A stretch of 64,000 nt of DNA from Thalassovita sp. (GCF_963691685.1 NZ_OY829290.1:1612001-1676000); one strand, 5' to 3'; positions 51,267 to 60,889 are shown, counted from the first letter of the stretch. The notes: a model not told the origin generated them from the letters alone. Made by a program: numbers and translations.

Positions 51267-52724
51267 TCAGTTCAGCTGTTCCATCACTACGGCTGAGGCC
51301 TTATCGATCGGCAGCTCGCCGATCTCTTCCATGGCAACGCCGGTCAACTCACGCATCAACGGGCTCAGCTCCTCGCGCAGCTGCTCATCCAGCGTGCCAT
51401 AAGCGTGCAGCATTTCGCCGATATGGCCCATAGCGCCGTCCTTGTCACCGTCCTGCAAGGCGCGGGCTGCCAACATGCGGCCACGTTCCATCCCCGCGGT
51501 CAAACCGGCCAACCAGGCCGCCTGATAGGCTTCGCCGTAATTGTAGCTGGCAAGGGGCTCATGCACCTTGCCGTAGATCTGCACCGCGGTGACCAGAAGT
51601 TCGACATTGCCGCTTTCCATCGCTTCGGCGTAGGCGCTGTCTGCATCGATCAGGCTGGCCTGCACCTCCATCAGCAGCTCATCGGCCTTGGGATCGCCCG
51701 CCATCCGGTCAAGCTGAGCGCCCACGGCGTCCTGCGCTATTTCACCAACCAGACCGATCAGCGCTGACTGTACTTCGGCGGCACCTTCCTTGGTGGCTTC
51801 GGTGCCGTCTTCGGGCATCACGGTTGCGATCCGGGTGCCGATGCTTTGCAGCTGTTCAAACTGGCGCCGTGAGGCGCCGCCCGGGTTCAGGCACAGCAGC
51901 GAGGTGCCATTGCGCAGGCAGGCATTACCGCTTTCATCCACCACGCGGCGGGTGCCGTCGATGAAATAGACGGTACGTTGCGGGCGGCAGCTGCCGACCT
52001 TGGTGACGGATTTGGCAAACAGCGCCTGAAAGTGGAAACCTTTGCCATTTTCATCCGCGTTTACGATGCCGTTGGGGTCCCCTTCGCCATCGTTGAAGAT
52101 CACCTCATAGGTGCCCAGCCGATCAGCACCATTCAGCGCGCGGTCGATCCATTTGCCGGCGAGCCGGGCAAATTTGCCGGCCAATCCCGTCGCCGCCAGT
52201 ACACGTGGATCAGAAATGCCAAAGATTGATGCGATGGTCTTGCCCTCATCCTCAATCAAGTCGGCAATATCGCCCAGGATCTCACCCGCTGGCGAATAGT
52301 CGACCTCAAACAGGGTCAGGCTGAGGGTCCAGGCCTCAGACGGCGCACATTCATGTTGGTGCTGGGCCAGAATGATCGTCGGATCGATTGACTTGGGGGT
52401 GCCGACTAAAGGCAGGCGGGGCGATTTCAGCTCATGCCACTCTTTGTTGCCTTCTTCGCCACTGGGGTCATCCCAATCCACGTCATAGCAGATCAACCGT
52501 TCGGTGGTCATCAACCCGTGTTTGGGGCCGTGGTCGGATTTCATCCGTAGGCAATATTCACTTTCACCGCCGCCATCATCCTGATCGGTGAGGGCGATCA
52601 GCTCTTTCAGGAAGACGTGATCGTTTAGCTTGTCACTGGTGCCATCCTGATGGGCAGAAAGCGGGGAGGTCGAAAGTGCCAAGCACAAAAGGGCGGCCGA
52701 GGCCGTTTGGGAAATAGGTGTCAT
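51267..52724 (-). CDS. Secreted protein of unknown function
   Basis: A 485-residue exported protein I cannot assign. ATG 52724 follows GAGGA and opens a Sec signal peptide (SQTASAALLCLALSTSPLSA). The N-terminal third has several Cys (EYCLRM, RLICYD, HECAPS), the middle carries GSCRPQ, NACLRN and LLCLNPGG, so disulfides are likely. The C-terminal half (about 300-485) is all-helical, Ala/Glu-rich and may be a tandem-helix domain (AYEAMESGNVELLVTAVQ-like units). No metal or active-site motif seen. Transcribed alone. Confidence 0.6.
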   Translation of the reverse strand: MTPISQTASAALLCLALSTSPLSAHQDGTSDKLNDHVFLKELIALTDQDDGGGESEYCLRMKSDHGPKHGLMTTERLICYDVDWDDPSGEEGNKEWHELKSPRLPLVGTPKSIDPTIILAQHQHECAPSEAWTLSLTLFEVDYSPAGEILGDIADLIEDEGKTIASIFGISDPRVLAATGLAGKFARLAGKWIDRALNGADRLGTYEVIFNDGEGDPNGIVNADENGKGFHFQALFAKSVTKVGSCRPQRTVYFIDGTRRVVDESGNACLRNGTSLLCLNPGGASRRQFEQLQSIGTRIATVMPEDGTEATKEGAAEVQSALIGLVGEIAQDAVGAQLDRMAGDPKADELLMEVQASLIDADSAYAEAMESGNVELLVTAVQIYGKVHEPLASYNYGEAYQAAWLAGLTAGMERGRMLAARALQDGDKDGAMGHIGEMLHAYGTLDEQLREELSPLMRELTGVAMEEIGELPIDKASAVVMEQLN

Positions 52725-52850
52725 AGTAATCCTCAATCAACAATTGGCGCGCGAAAACAGGCGCGGGGAGAAACAGAAATGCAGACTGAAAGTGCGTTTA
52801 GCTTAGCACAGATTCAGCCTGTTTTCCATTTCTCGCGTTGACCGAGGGGA

Positions 52851-53531
52851 TCAGAGCCCGACGCCGGTGCCCTGCAAAACGCCGTGTTCCAGCGCGTAGC
52901 GGGTCAGGCCCGCAGTGGAGGAAATGCCCAGCTTGCGTTTGATGTTCTTGCGGTGGGTTTCCACGGTGCGCACTGAGATGTCCAGCGCGATGGCCACTTC
53001 CTTGTTGGATTTGCCCTGTGCCAGCTGCAACAGGATCGTCTGTTCACGCCCCGTCAGCGCATCACGGCCGCGCCCGTTCGCTGGTTCCAGCGAACCCTGC
53101 GCGCCGGTACACAGATAGCGTTCGCCCCGCATCACGGTGTCGATCGCGGTCTTGATCTCATCCGTTGGCACATCTTTCAGCACATAGCCCATGGCGCCGT
53201 GATCCAGCGCGGTTGAGATATATTCGCGCGAGTCATGCATCGTCAGGATCAGGATCCGCGTATCGGGGCAGCGTTCCAGAATGATTTCGGTCGCCGAAAG
53301 GCCGCCAATATCGGGCATGTTCAGATCCATCAGGATCACATCGGGGCGCAGGGCCTCAACCTCATCGATGATGGCACGGCCACTTTGAAAGGTCGCCTGC
53401 ACCTCAATGTCATCATAGGATTCCAGAATGGACTGGATGCCCTCAGCGACCATCGGGTGGTCATCCACGATCACCAGTTTGACCGGTGTCTCATTCAGGG
53501 TGTCATCTTGGGGGGCAGGGGTCTCGGTCAT
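52851..53531 (-). CDS. NarL/FixJ-type response regulator
   Basis: Two-component regulator, 226 residues; ATG 53531 after GAGAGAG. Receiver domain (about 16-135) with IVDDHPMVAEG, probable phosphoacceptor Asp in VILMDLNMPD (about 72) and Lys in GYVLKDVPTDEI; C-terminal LuxR-type HTH (about 160-222: LTGREQTILLQLAQGKSNKEVA, VETHRKNIKRKLGI). Lies 10 bp after its sensor kinase. Likely controls the divergent TRAP operon at 55251. Confidence 0.93.
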   Translation of the reverse strand: MTETPAPQDDTLNETPVKLVIVDDHPMVAEGIQSILESYDDIEVQATFQSGRAIIDEVEALRPDVILMDLNMPDIGGLSATEIILERCPDTRILILTMHDSREYISTALDHGAMGYVLKDVPTDEIKTAIDTVMRGERYLCTGAQGSLEPANGRGRDALTGREQTILLQLAQGKSNKEVAIALDISVRTVETHRKNIKRKLGISSTAGLTRYALEHGVLQGTGVGL

Positions 53532-53541
53532 CGGCTCTCTC

Positions 53542-54969
53542 TCACATCTGCGCCTTGGCAGGTGGCTCGGACAGTTCCTCAGGTGGGAGTAGGTGGCTTA
53601 GCGGCAGCTGTGCCTCAATCAAGGTTCCGTCGCGGCTAGACAGGATTCTAAGGTTCCCGTCAAGTTGTTCAATACGTTCCTGCATGTTGCGCAGCCCCAG
53701 CCCGCCGGGGCGATCGCGCCGCCCGGTGTCCTGTGGCAACCCATGGCCATTGTCACGAATGGACAGGGTGGCGCCGGAACGGTGACCGCGCATGTTGACG
53801 CTGACCTCAGTGGCGCCGGAGTGGCGTTCAATATTGGTCAGCGCCTCTTGGGCAATCCGGTAAAGTGCAATTTTGCTTTCTTGATCCAGACGGTTACGGA
53901 ACACCACGGTGTTAAACTCGGTCTCAATCCCGGTGCGGGCAGCGAAGTCTTCGGTCAGCGCTTTCAGGGCCGGGCCAAGGCCCAGATCGTCCAGCGCACC
54001 GGGACGCAGATCGCGGCTGATACGGCGCACCTCCTGAATGGCGCCGAGCAGAGCTGAGATGCCTTTTTCCAAGGTTTCACCCGCACGTGCGTCACCTTGC
54101 AGCAGCCGCCGTTTGGCGCTGTCGAGGGCGTAGCGTACCCCAACAAGGATCTGGCTGATCCCATCGTGCAGTTCCCGTGCAACGCGGCCGCGCTCTTCTT
54201 CCTGGGCATCAAACACCCGCTGGGTCAGCTCTTTCAGCTTGGCATCGGCCAGTCGGCGTTCGCGGATGTTGAGGAACATGCCAGAGGCAAAGACCACCAG
54301 CACCGCGGCCAGTGTAATGCCCCCGATATAGAGAAAGGTGCGCTGCACCCGCGCCTCGACCTCCGCCCGGGCCGCGGCAGAGGTTTCCAACACATCATCA
54401 ATAAAGACACCGGTGCCCACGGCCCACCGCCAACTGGGGAAGGAGGTCACATAGGTGATCATCCGGGCCTCTTCCCCGGTTGAGGGTTTGGGCCAGAGAT
54501 AGCTGTGATACCCGGCGCCTTGCCGCGCGATATCGATCAGCTCATCCACCACTGAGGTGCCTTCGCTGTCACTCAGCCCGGTCCAGTTCTGGTTGATCAT
54601 GTCTGTTTGGCGCGGGCTGACCAGATTGGTGCCGTCATAGTCATAGACAAAAAACGCACCCTCGGTGCCGTAGATCATCGCTGCAAGGATCTGCATCACC
54701 TGTTGTTTTGCTGCCTCATCCGTCGGGTCGGCATTGCCGTAGATAAAGTAAAACCCGTTGCGCGCCTGGGTGACGTAGTTCTTCAACTCGGCCTTTTTGG
54801 CTTCGATCAGCTGCACTTCCATCGCCTGAATTTCGCGTTCGGCCATCAGGCGGGATTGATGCGCCACCAACGCCGAGATGGCAGCCACCGCCACAATCAA
54901 AGGCAAGGTCGCCAATAGGGTCAGTTTCTGTCCGTAATTGGGGCGCAGCGGGAATCTTAGGAAAGCCAT
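53542..54969 (-). CDS. Cache-domain sensor histidine kinase (NarX/HisKA_3 type)
   Basis: Membrane kinase, 475 residues. Transmembrane helix 1 (about 13-35), a periplasmic single Cache domain (about 40-195: GTEGAFFVYDYDG, MINQNWTGLSD, FPSWRWAVGTGVFIDDV), helix 2 (about 212-235), a HisKA_3 phosphoacceptor domain with RVARELHDGISQILVG (about 265) and a HATPase domain ending DNGHGLPQDTG and GGLGLRNMQERI. Cache domains of this kind bind small organic acids. Operon with the response regulator; divergent from the TRAP operon, whose substrate is the likely stimulus. Confidence 0.93.
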   Translation of the reverse strand: MAFLRFPLRPNYGQKLTLLATLPLIVAVAAISALVAHQSRLMAEREIQAMEVQLIEAKKAELKNYVTQARNGFYFIYGNADPTDEAAKQQVMQILAAMIYGTEGAFFVYDYDGTNLVSPRQTDMINQNWTGLSDSEGTSVVDELIDIARQGAGYHSYLWPKPSTGEEARMITYVTSFPSWRWAVGTGVFIDDVLETSAAARAEVEARVQRTFLYIGGITLAAVLVVFASGMFLNIRERRLADAKLKELTQRVFDAQEEERGRVARELHDGISQILVGVRYALDSAKRRLLQGDARAGETLEKGISALLGAIQEVRRISRDLRPGALDDLGLGPALKALTEDFAARTGIETEFNTVVFRNRLDQESKIALYRIAQEALTNIERHSGATEVSVNMRGHRSGATLSIRDNGHGLPQDTGRRDRPGGLGLRNMQERIEQLDGNLRILSSRDGTLIEAQLPLSHLLPPEELSEPPAKAQM

Positions 54970-55250
54970 GACGATTCGTTACGCAATTTTGACCGCGAAA
55001 TCAAAACACACAGCTGACGTTACGGTAAAAATACGGGCATCGCGGTGCGGAAAACACCGGCTTATGCAACGGTTATGCAAACAAATTTGGCACAAAAAAT
55101 AATTCAATATCAACAATTTATGAAAGTCTACGGGGTGTCTACGTAGTAGTAGGTATTCACTTAGTGACATACGAAGGTAGGGTTGGCTCACTAAAAACGA
55201 TCCGCCCGCAGTTCAGCTGACGGGCAGAGACCAATGGGAGGACCAATCTA
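54970..55250. promoter_or_regulatory. Divergent control region kinase / TRAP operon
   Basis: 281 bp with no gene. Around 55134-55190 are repeated TAC/GTA-type elements (TCTACGTAGTAGTAGGTA at 55138-55155, later ACATACGAAGGTAGG), which could bind the LuxR-type regulator as a row of half sites. No clean -35/-10 match was found. Confidence 0.4.
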
Positions 55251-56336
55251 ATGGATCGTCGTTCTTTTCTGAAAACTTCCGCCTTGGGCGGTTCGGCAGC
55301 TGCCGCATCGACTCTGGCCGCACCGGTTTATGCACAGGGCAAAAAGACCCTGACCATGGTGACCTCGTGGCCCCGTGGCTTTGCTGTTCTGGATGACGCA
55401 GCAACCTACATGGAAAACATGGTTGCTGAAATGTCCGATGGCTCGCTGACCATCGACAAAAAAGCTCCGGGTGAACTGGTTGGCGCACTGGAAGTTTTCG
55501 ACGCTGTGTCGTCGGGCCAGGCCGACATGTACCACTCGGCTGACTACTACTACATCAACCAGCACCCCGGTTACGCTTACTTCACCGCAGTTCCGTTCGG
55601 CGGCACCGCGCAGGAAGTATCGAACTGGTACTACCACGGTGGTGGTGAGCAGCTGCACGATGAGCTGGGCGAAATCTTCAACCTGAAAGGCCTGCTGGCC
55701 GGTAACTCGGGTTCGCAGTCCGGTGGCTGGTTCCGCAAGGAAATCAACTCGGCTGACGACTTCAACGGTCTGAAGTTCCGTATGCCCGGTCTGGGCGGCA
55801 AAGTACTGGGTAAACTGGGCGCATCCGTTCAGAACATCCCCGGTGGTGAACTGTACCAGGCGCTGTCGTCGGGTGCTCTGGACGGTCTGGAGTGGGTTGG
55901 CCCGATGGCTGACGAACGCGCCGGCTTCCAGGAAGTTGCAAAAGTCTACTACACCGCTGGTTTCCACGAGCCGGGTTCGGCTCTGGCCTCCTCGGTTAAC
56001 CTGGACGTTTGGAACGAGCTGAGCGATCAGCACAAAGCGATCCTGCGTTACGCTTCGATGGCTGTGACCCAGTACCAGCTGGCCGAAACCCTGGCAAACA
56101 ACGGCGCCGCACTGGCCCGTCTGCAGAGCCAAGGCGTCAAAACCCTGCAGTTCTCGGACGACGTATGGGATGCATTCGGCAAGGCTTCGGCAGAAGTCAT
56201 GGACGAAAACATGGGCGACGAGCTGTTCGCCAAGATCCGCAACTCGTTCGAAGCCTCGCTGGCCAACTCGGCAGCATGGATCAACAAATCGGACGGTTAC
56301 TACGTTCAGCAGCGCGTTCGCGTGCTGGGCGGCTAA
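55251..56336 (+). CDS. TRAP transporter solute-binding protein, Tat-exported (TakP-like)
   Basis: Periplasmic binding subunit, 361 residues; ATG 55251 after GGGAGGA. The N-terminus has a twin-arginine signal (MDRRSFLKTSALGG) and cleavage near VYAQG, so it is exported folded. The mature protein follows the DctP fold (KKTLTMVTSWPRGF, GLKFRMPGLGG with substrate Arg, GALDGLEWVGP) and resembles the keto-acid-binding TakP type. The tripartite partners follow downstream. A strong hairpin separates it from the permease genes. Confidence 0.9.
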   Translation: MDRRSFLKTSALGGSAAAASTLAAPVYAQGKKTLTMVTSWPRGFAVLDDAATYMENMVAEMSDGSLTIDKKAPGELVGALEVFDAVSSGQADMYHSADYYYINQHPGYAYFTAVPFGGTAQEVSNWYYHGGGEQLHDELGEIFNLKGLLAGNSGSQSGGWFRKEINSADDFNGLKFRMPGLGGKVLGKLGASVQNIPGGELYQALSSGALDGLEWVGPMADERAGFQEVAKVYYTAGFHEPGSALASSVNLDVWNELSDQHKAILRYASMAVTQYQLAETLANNGAALARLQSQGVKTLQFSDDVWDAFGKASAEVMDENMGDELFAKIRNSFEASLANSAAWINKSDGYYVQQRVRVLGG

Positions 56337-56357
56337 GCCGACACACTGTCAACTTTG

Positions 56358-56384
56358 GTCGGGCCCCGGGAAACCGGGGCCCGT
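56358..56384 (+). terminator. GC hairpin between binding-protein and permease genes
   Basis: Stem CGGGCCCCGG / CCGGGGCCCG closed by a GAAA tetraloop, no T-run. Probably protects the upstream mRNA or partly stops transcription, giving more binding protein than permease. Confidence 0.6.
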
Positions 56385-56443
56385 TCCGGTGCAGCCGCAA
56401 CCCCGCGAAGCTGCAGCCGTAAATAGGGGAAATGGGGGTTATC

Positions 56444-57379
56444 ATGCAGGAAACCAGCACTGCCGGCTTTGGGCAGATTCTGGCGTCCATGGGGGATGGG
56501 GTTGTCTGGATCTTCCAGAACATCGCCCTGGCGTTCTACAATTTGGGTTATGCTATCACCAACCCGAGCCTTTGGCTCGACTGGTCGGACAAGCAAGCCA
56601 TCATGCGCTTCGTATACTACGGTGGCTCGGTGGAGTTCTTCTTCGTCGTCTTCACCACCTTCCTGATCGTCACCGCGATCGGTATGTGGAAGCACAACTT
56701 CATGTGGGCCATTGTGCGCGGGCTTGAGGGCTTTGCGAACACCACTGGCCGTTTCTTCGCCTGGGCAGGCCTTTTGATGGTGCTGCAGCAGGTGATTATC
56801 GTTTTCATGCAGCGGATCTTTACCCGGCCTGACATCGTGTTCGGCTTCGGTGTGCCGCTGCAGTTTGACATCAGCTGGTATGCGGAAGAGCTGAAGTTCT
56901 ACAATGCACTCGTTGTAGCGCTTTGTGCCTCTTACACCTTCGTTCAGGGCGGCCACGTGCGTGTTGACCTTGTGTATGCAGGCGTAAAATACCGCACCAA
57001 GAAGATGATCGACATGTTCGGCTCGCTGTTCTTCATGCTGCCAGCCGCAACGTTGATCTGGCTCTACGGCTGGTTCTTCATGTGGCGTCACCTGATCGTG
57101 CCGAAACCTTCGGCGTCGGATCAGCTGGAGCGCCTGTTGCTCAAAGCCCGCGCATTGCGCTGGAACGTGGAAACCATTGGCTTCTCGCCGAACGGCTTCT
57201 CGGGGTACTTCCTGTTCAAGATCCTGCTTGTGGCCTTTGCCGGCATGATCTTCTTGCACGGGATCGCATTCTTCTACCGCTCATATCTTGAGTGGAAAGA
57301 GGGCCCGGAAAGCGAAGGCAAATACCTCGACAAGGATTCCCTTGGTGAGGGCGAAGAAGCCTATGAAGGCACGCACTAA
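56444..57379 (+). CDS. TRAP transporter small permease subunit (long form)
   Basis: Small membrane subunit, 311 residues from ATG 56444 (the ATG at 56432 leaves too little room for the ribosome site). Much longer than typical DctQ proteins: an extra N-terminal helix (about 15-35) and a long polar loop before the last helix (about 215-260). The core helices lie at about 60-85, 105-125, 155-175 and 185-215. A QGGHVRVDLVYAG motif at about 165 fits the DctQ family (usually GGHIRVDL). The gene ends 16 bp before the large subunit. Confidence 0.87.
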   Translation: MQETSTAGFGQILASMGDGVVWIFQNIALAFYNLGYAITNPSLWLDWSDKQAIMRFVYYGGSVEFFFVVFTTFLIVTAIGMWKHNFMWAIVRGLEGFANTTGRFFAWAGLLMVLQQVIIVFMQRIFTRPDIVFGFGVPLQFDISWYAEELKFYNALVVALCASYTFVQGGHVRVDLVYAGVKYRTKKMIDMFGSLFFMLPAATLIWLYGWFFMWRHLIVPKPSASDQLERLLLKARALRWNVETIGFSPNGFSGYFLFKILLVAFAGMIFLHGIAFFYRSYLEWKEGPESEGKYLDKDSLGEGEEAYEGTH

Positions 57380-57395
57380 GGCTGAGGATTAACAC

Positions 57396-59750
57396 ATGCT
57401 TTTTGGACTTGATGGGGTCGAGATCGGCCTACTTATCGTCTTCCTCTGCCTGTTCGGCTCGATCCTTTCGGGCTTCCCGGTGGCGTTTGCCATCGGTGGT
57501 GCAGGGGTTATCTCCTTCGGGATCATCGCAGCGCTCGACAGCGCTGGACTGCTTATTCACCAGGCCATCGACACCAGTTCGGATGCCTATGCGGCCCTTG
57601 TCGCCTCGGGGGTGAAAGAAGAGATCATCTCGGTCTTCCGATACCCAGACTTGCCACGGATTGCCGAACCGGTCTTCCCGAAAGGCTGGGAAGTGGCAAT
57701 GGACCGCAACATTTCGTTCATCGTGAACCGTATGAACGAACGTGTACTGGCAGGTCAGTCGATTGAAACCCTGCTGGCGGTTCTGATGTTCGTTCTGATG
57801 GGCATCACACTGGAACGCTCGAAGATCGCAAACGATCTGCTGACCACCATGGCGCGCGTCTTTGGCCCGCTGCCCGGCGGTCTGGCGGTTTCGGTTGTGG
57901 TTGTGGGCGCGTTCCTGGCGGCATCGACCGGCATCGTGGGCGCGACTGTTGTGACCATGGGCCTTCTGTCGCTGCCAACCATGTTGCGCAACGGCTATAG
58001 CCCTGAGCTGTCAACCGGTGTGATCGCGGCCTCAGGCACCCTGGGTCAGATCATTCCACCGTCGATCGTGATCGTTCTTCTGGGGACCCTGGCGGGTGAC
58101 CTTTATTCGGCTGCACAGGAAAACCGTGCAATCGAAGCAGGCTGTACCGATGCGCTGACCTATCTGGGTGAGCCGGCGGTTCTGTCTGTGGGTACGCTGT
58201 TCCAGGCAGCCTTGTTGCCGGGCATCATGCTGGCGCTGCTCTATGCGCTCTATGCCTTTGGCTACGCGCTGTTCAACCCGTCCAAAGCACCTGCGGTGCA
58301 GATGGGCGCGTCGAACCATGAGGTGATCACCCGCAACGAAGGTCTGACCTGGTTCATCTTTGTACCGGTTGGTCTGATCGCGGCTGTGATGCTGGCGGGC
58401 AACCTTGGCGTTGTCGGGTCGCAGGATCTGACCGTCGACAGCTATACTGACATTGGTGAAGGCGCATCGCTGCGGACCAATGTGGGTGAACAGTGTCAGG
58501 CGTCGATGATCGAACTGCACGGCCAGGAAGCCTGGGACACCGCGGTTGCGGAACAGCAGGCGCTGGACAACTCAGGTGCGGCCACTGAATCGGTCAAGCT
58601 GAGCGACGAAGAAATCGCTGGGCTGCTGGAAGAGAAGATCGAAGCCGCGGCGCCGATTGGCACCGGTATTTCGATCATCATGGTGATGCTGGGTCTGATC
58701 CTGGCCTTCGGTCGCGGTGTATCGCCGTCGGGTGAGGCCAAGCCGCTGATCATCGGGGCCATCGGTCTGGTGCTGCTGGCACTGGTCGACATCCTGATCA
58801 TCGCCCCGACCACCAGCGCGGGGGCCACCGTGGTGCTGATGGCGATCCCAACGCTGCTGGCGCTTTACGGCTGTAAAGAAGCGGTACTGCGCTGCACCAA
58901 AAACGAACTGATCCGGGTGGTCTTCCCACCGCTGGTTCTGATCGTTGCGGTGCTGGGCTCGATCCTTGGTGGCATCACCAACCCAACCCCGGCGGCTGCG
59001 CTGGGTGCGGCGGGTGCGATCATGCTGGCGGCCTACCGCAAGCTGCGCGATGAAGATGCTTCGGGCAAAGTGATCATCAACTCCACTTTCGCGGTGGCGA
59101 TCATGATCCTTCTGGGGATGAACTTTGACCTGCGCATCAACACCAAAGAGGTGTCGGCGGAAACCTGGATCGCGTTCTTCGCGGCCTATTCCGCCTACCT
59201 CTATGCAGCCTTCGGTCTGATCTACAGCTGCTGGGTTCTGTTCCGCTCGGGCGTACTGAGCCCGGTGGTGCGGGAAACGGCGAAGGTGACCTCGATGGTG
59301 TTTACCATCCTGATCGGCTCGCAGCTGTTGAACCTGGTGGTGATCTCCTTCGGGGGTGAGCACTATATCCAGCAGTTCCTTAAGAGCTTCGACAATGAGT
59401 GGACGGTCTTCCTGATCGTGATGCTGGTGTTGTTTGTTCTTGGCTTCGTTCTCGACTTCCTCGAGATCATCTACATCGTGATCCCGATCGTGGGCCCCGT
59501 CATCTACGGCGGTACCTTCGATCCGAAATGGGTGACGATCATGGTGGCCGTGAACCTGCAGACATCGTTCCTGACCCCGCCATTTGGCTTCGCGCTGTTC
59601 TATCTGCGCGGTGTGGCCCCGGCGAGCGTCACCACCGGTCACATCTACCGCGGGATCATCCCCTTCGTGTTGATCCAGGTTCTGGGGCTGGCACTGCTGT
59701 GGTTCGTTCCGTCGATCGTGACGATCATTCCGGACCTGATCCCGAACTGA
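57396..59750 (+). CDS. TRAP transporter large permease subunit (784 residues)
   Basis: Large DctM-type subunit, 784 residues versus about 430 normally. The N-terminal half carries the standard LSGFPVAFAIGG, STGIVGATVVTMG and SGTLGQIIPPSIVI motifs. An extra polar segment near 60-115 and a long insertion (about 300-590) contain additional hydrophobic helices (ISIIMVMLGLILAFG, VLLALVDILII). The C-terminal part resumes with FVLDFLEIIYIVIPIVGP and FLTPPFGFALFYLRG. It forms the transport channel with the small subunit. A terminator follows at 59774. Confidence 0.9.
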   Translation: MLFGLDGVEIGLLIVFLCLFGSILSGFPVAFAIGGAGVISFGIIAALDSAGLLIHQAIDTSSDAYAALVASGVKEEIISVFRYPDLPRIAEPVFPKGWEVAMDRNISFIVNRMNERVLAGQSIETLLAVLMFVLMGITLERSKIANDLLTTMARVFGPLPGGLAVSVVVVGAFLAASTGIVGATVVTMGLLSLPTMLRNGYSPELSTGVIAASGTLGQIIPPSIVIVLLGTLAGDLYSAAQENRAIEAGCTDALTYLGEPAVLSVGTLFQAALLPGIMLALLYALYAFGYALFNPSKAPAVQMGASNHEVITRNEGLTWFIFVPVGLIAAVMLAGNLGVVGSQDLTVDSYTDIGEGASLRTNVGEQCQASMIELHGQEAWDTAVAEQQALDNSGAATESVKLSDEEIAGLLEEKIEAAAPIGTGISIIMVMLGLILAFGRGVSPSGEAKPLIIGAIGLVLLALVDILIIAPTTSAGATVVLMAIPTLLALYGCKEAVLRCTKNELIRVVFPPLVLIVAVLGSILGGITNPTPAAALGAAGAIMLAAYRKLRDEDASGKVIINSTFAVAIMILLGMNFDLRINTKEVSAETWIAFFAAYSAYLYAAFGLIYSCWVLFRSGVLSPVVRETAKVTSMVFTILIGSQLLNLVVISFGGEHYIQQFLKSFDNEWTVFLIVMLVLFVLGFVLDFLEIIYIVIPIVGPVIYGGTFDPKWVTIMVAVNLQTSFLTPPFGFALFYLRGVAPASVTTGHIYRGIIPFVLIQVLGLALLWFVPSIVTIIPDLIPN

Positions 59751-59769
59751 TCGCTCAGGTGATATGAAA

Positions 59770-59801
59770 CAGGAAAGCCGCCCTTCGGGGCGGCTTTTCT
59801 T
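59770..59801. terminator. Terminator of the second TRAP operon
   Basis: Stem AAAGCCGCCC / GGGCGGCTTT with TTCG tetraloop and T-runs on both strands, so it also serves the convergent gene at 59828. Confidence 0.85.
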
Positions 59802-59827
59802 TTGGCGGGTAGGTCAGGGGCAGGCTG

Positions 59828-60889
59828 CTAGCTGCGGGTATCTGCCAAGGCGGCAGCGATGGATTTGATCGCAGTCGATTTGTTCGGCCCTAACCTGCAA
59901 TCAACTTCAATGTTCTGGTCCCGACAGAACCGCATCAGCGCCTTCAAGGTGCGGCGGTGCAGAATGCCGTTGGTCCTCCCTGGCTGATAGCCCAATCGCG
60001 CCAATTCTTTCTGCACAATCCGTAAATAGGCGTTGCGGTTGATACGGGCGGTTGTGGTCAGGGCCCGGGGGTAGTCCGCAGGTGAGGCCTGCCGCACCAA
60101 CGCTTCCGCGGCGGTCCAGAATTGTTCCGGCGTGCGATCCAATGCCATGTAAAGCCCTTCTTCGATCCGTGCCCTTTCGCTGAGATTGGGGTGCTTCAAC
60201 AGCCGCAGGCGCTGAGGGATTTGACTCAATCGATGTTTGGGGGTCATTCTATAGTATCGCAGCAAGGTTTCCGCCGCTTTACCATCCCCTTCAATCGCGC
60301 GGGTACTTTGGGCGGATAGGATCGCGCCTTCGGGCTCAATCCGACGCTGGTAGCGTGCCGCGATATAGAGTGCTGCAATTTCGGCCGTGCGATCCCCGGT
60401 TTGCGCCAGCCGTACCAATTCTGGCCAGGCTGCCTCAGCATCGGACAGTGGCCCCAAGCGATGGCTGGCATGGGCCATCAAAAGCGATGCTTCAGCCCCC
60501 TTAATCCCTAGCGACTGGGCCTTTTGAAAGGCCACAATGGCCTCTTCTGCGCGGCCCGCAAGCATCGTGGCTTTGGCCAGCGACAGCCAGGCGCGTTCAT
60601 GGCCGAGCACCGTGGCACGGGAGTAAAGCACAATCGCAGCTTGCAGGTCGGCTTCGGTGCCGACGCCTTTCAAGGTAAAATAGCCAAGCCTCTCAACAGA
60701 CTTCGGATGATCCAACGCGGCCAATTCGATAAGTGCCGCGTAACCTTGGCTGGGTGAGGTTTCTATCAGTTGCAGCGCCAGCCGCAGCCGGTGTTTCAGC
60801 GGTTTGGTATTCGTATCTGCATGCGCAAAATCCGCAGCCATTAGCGCGGCGGCACAGGTTATGTATCGCAGGATACTCAGCAAATTCAT
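59828..60889 (-). CDS. Sel1/TPR-repeat exported protein
   Basis: A 353-residue protein with a Sec signal peptide (LRYITCAAALMAADFAHA). The middle (about 45-200) has helical repeats of the Sel1/TPR kind (YAALIELAALDHPKSVERLGYF, GTEADLQAAIVLYSRATVLG). The C-terminal 60 residues (AYLRIVQKELARLGYQPG, LHRRTLKALMRFC) look like a peptidoglycan-binding-type module. Likely an envelope scaffold protein; function unknown. Converges with the TRAP operon. Confidence 0.7.
   Translation of the reverse strand: MNLLSILRYITCAAALMAADFAHADTNTKPLKHRLRLALQLIETSPSQGYAALIELAALDHPKSVERLGYFTLKGVGTEADLQAAIVLYSRATVLGHERAWLSLAKATMLAGRAEEAIVAFQKAQSLGIKGAEASLLMAHASHRLGPLSDAEAAWPELVRLAQTGDRTAEIAALYIAARYQRRIEPEGAILSAQSTRAIEGDGKAAETLLRYYRMTPKHRLSQIPQRLRLLKHPNLSERARIEEGLYMALDRTPEQFWTAAEALVRQASPADYPRALTTTARINRNAYLRIVQKELARLGYQPGRTNGILHRRTLKALMRFCRDQNIEVDCRLGPNKSTAIKSIAAALADTRS

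Noticed and set aside
58572..59642. Minus-strand frame of 356 codons opposite the TRAP permease
   Set aside because: Mirror image of a membrane protein gene; extreme His/Gln/Asp content and no start context.
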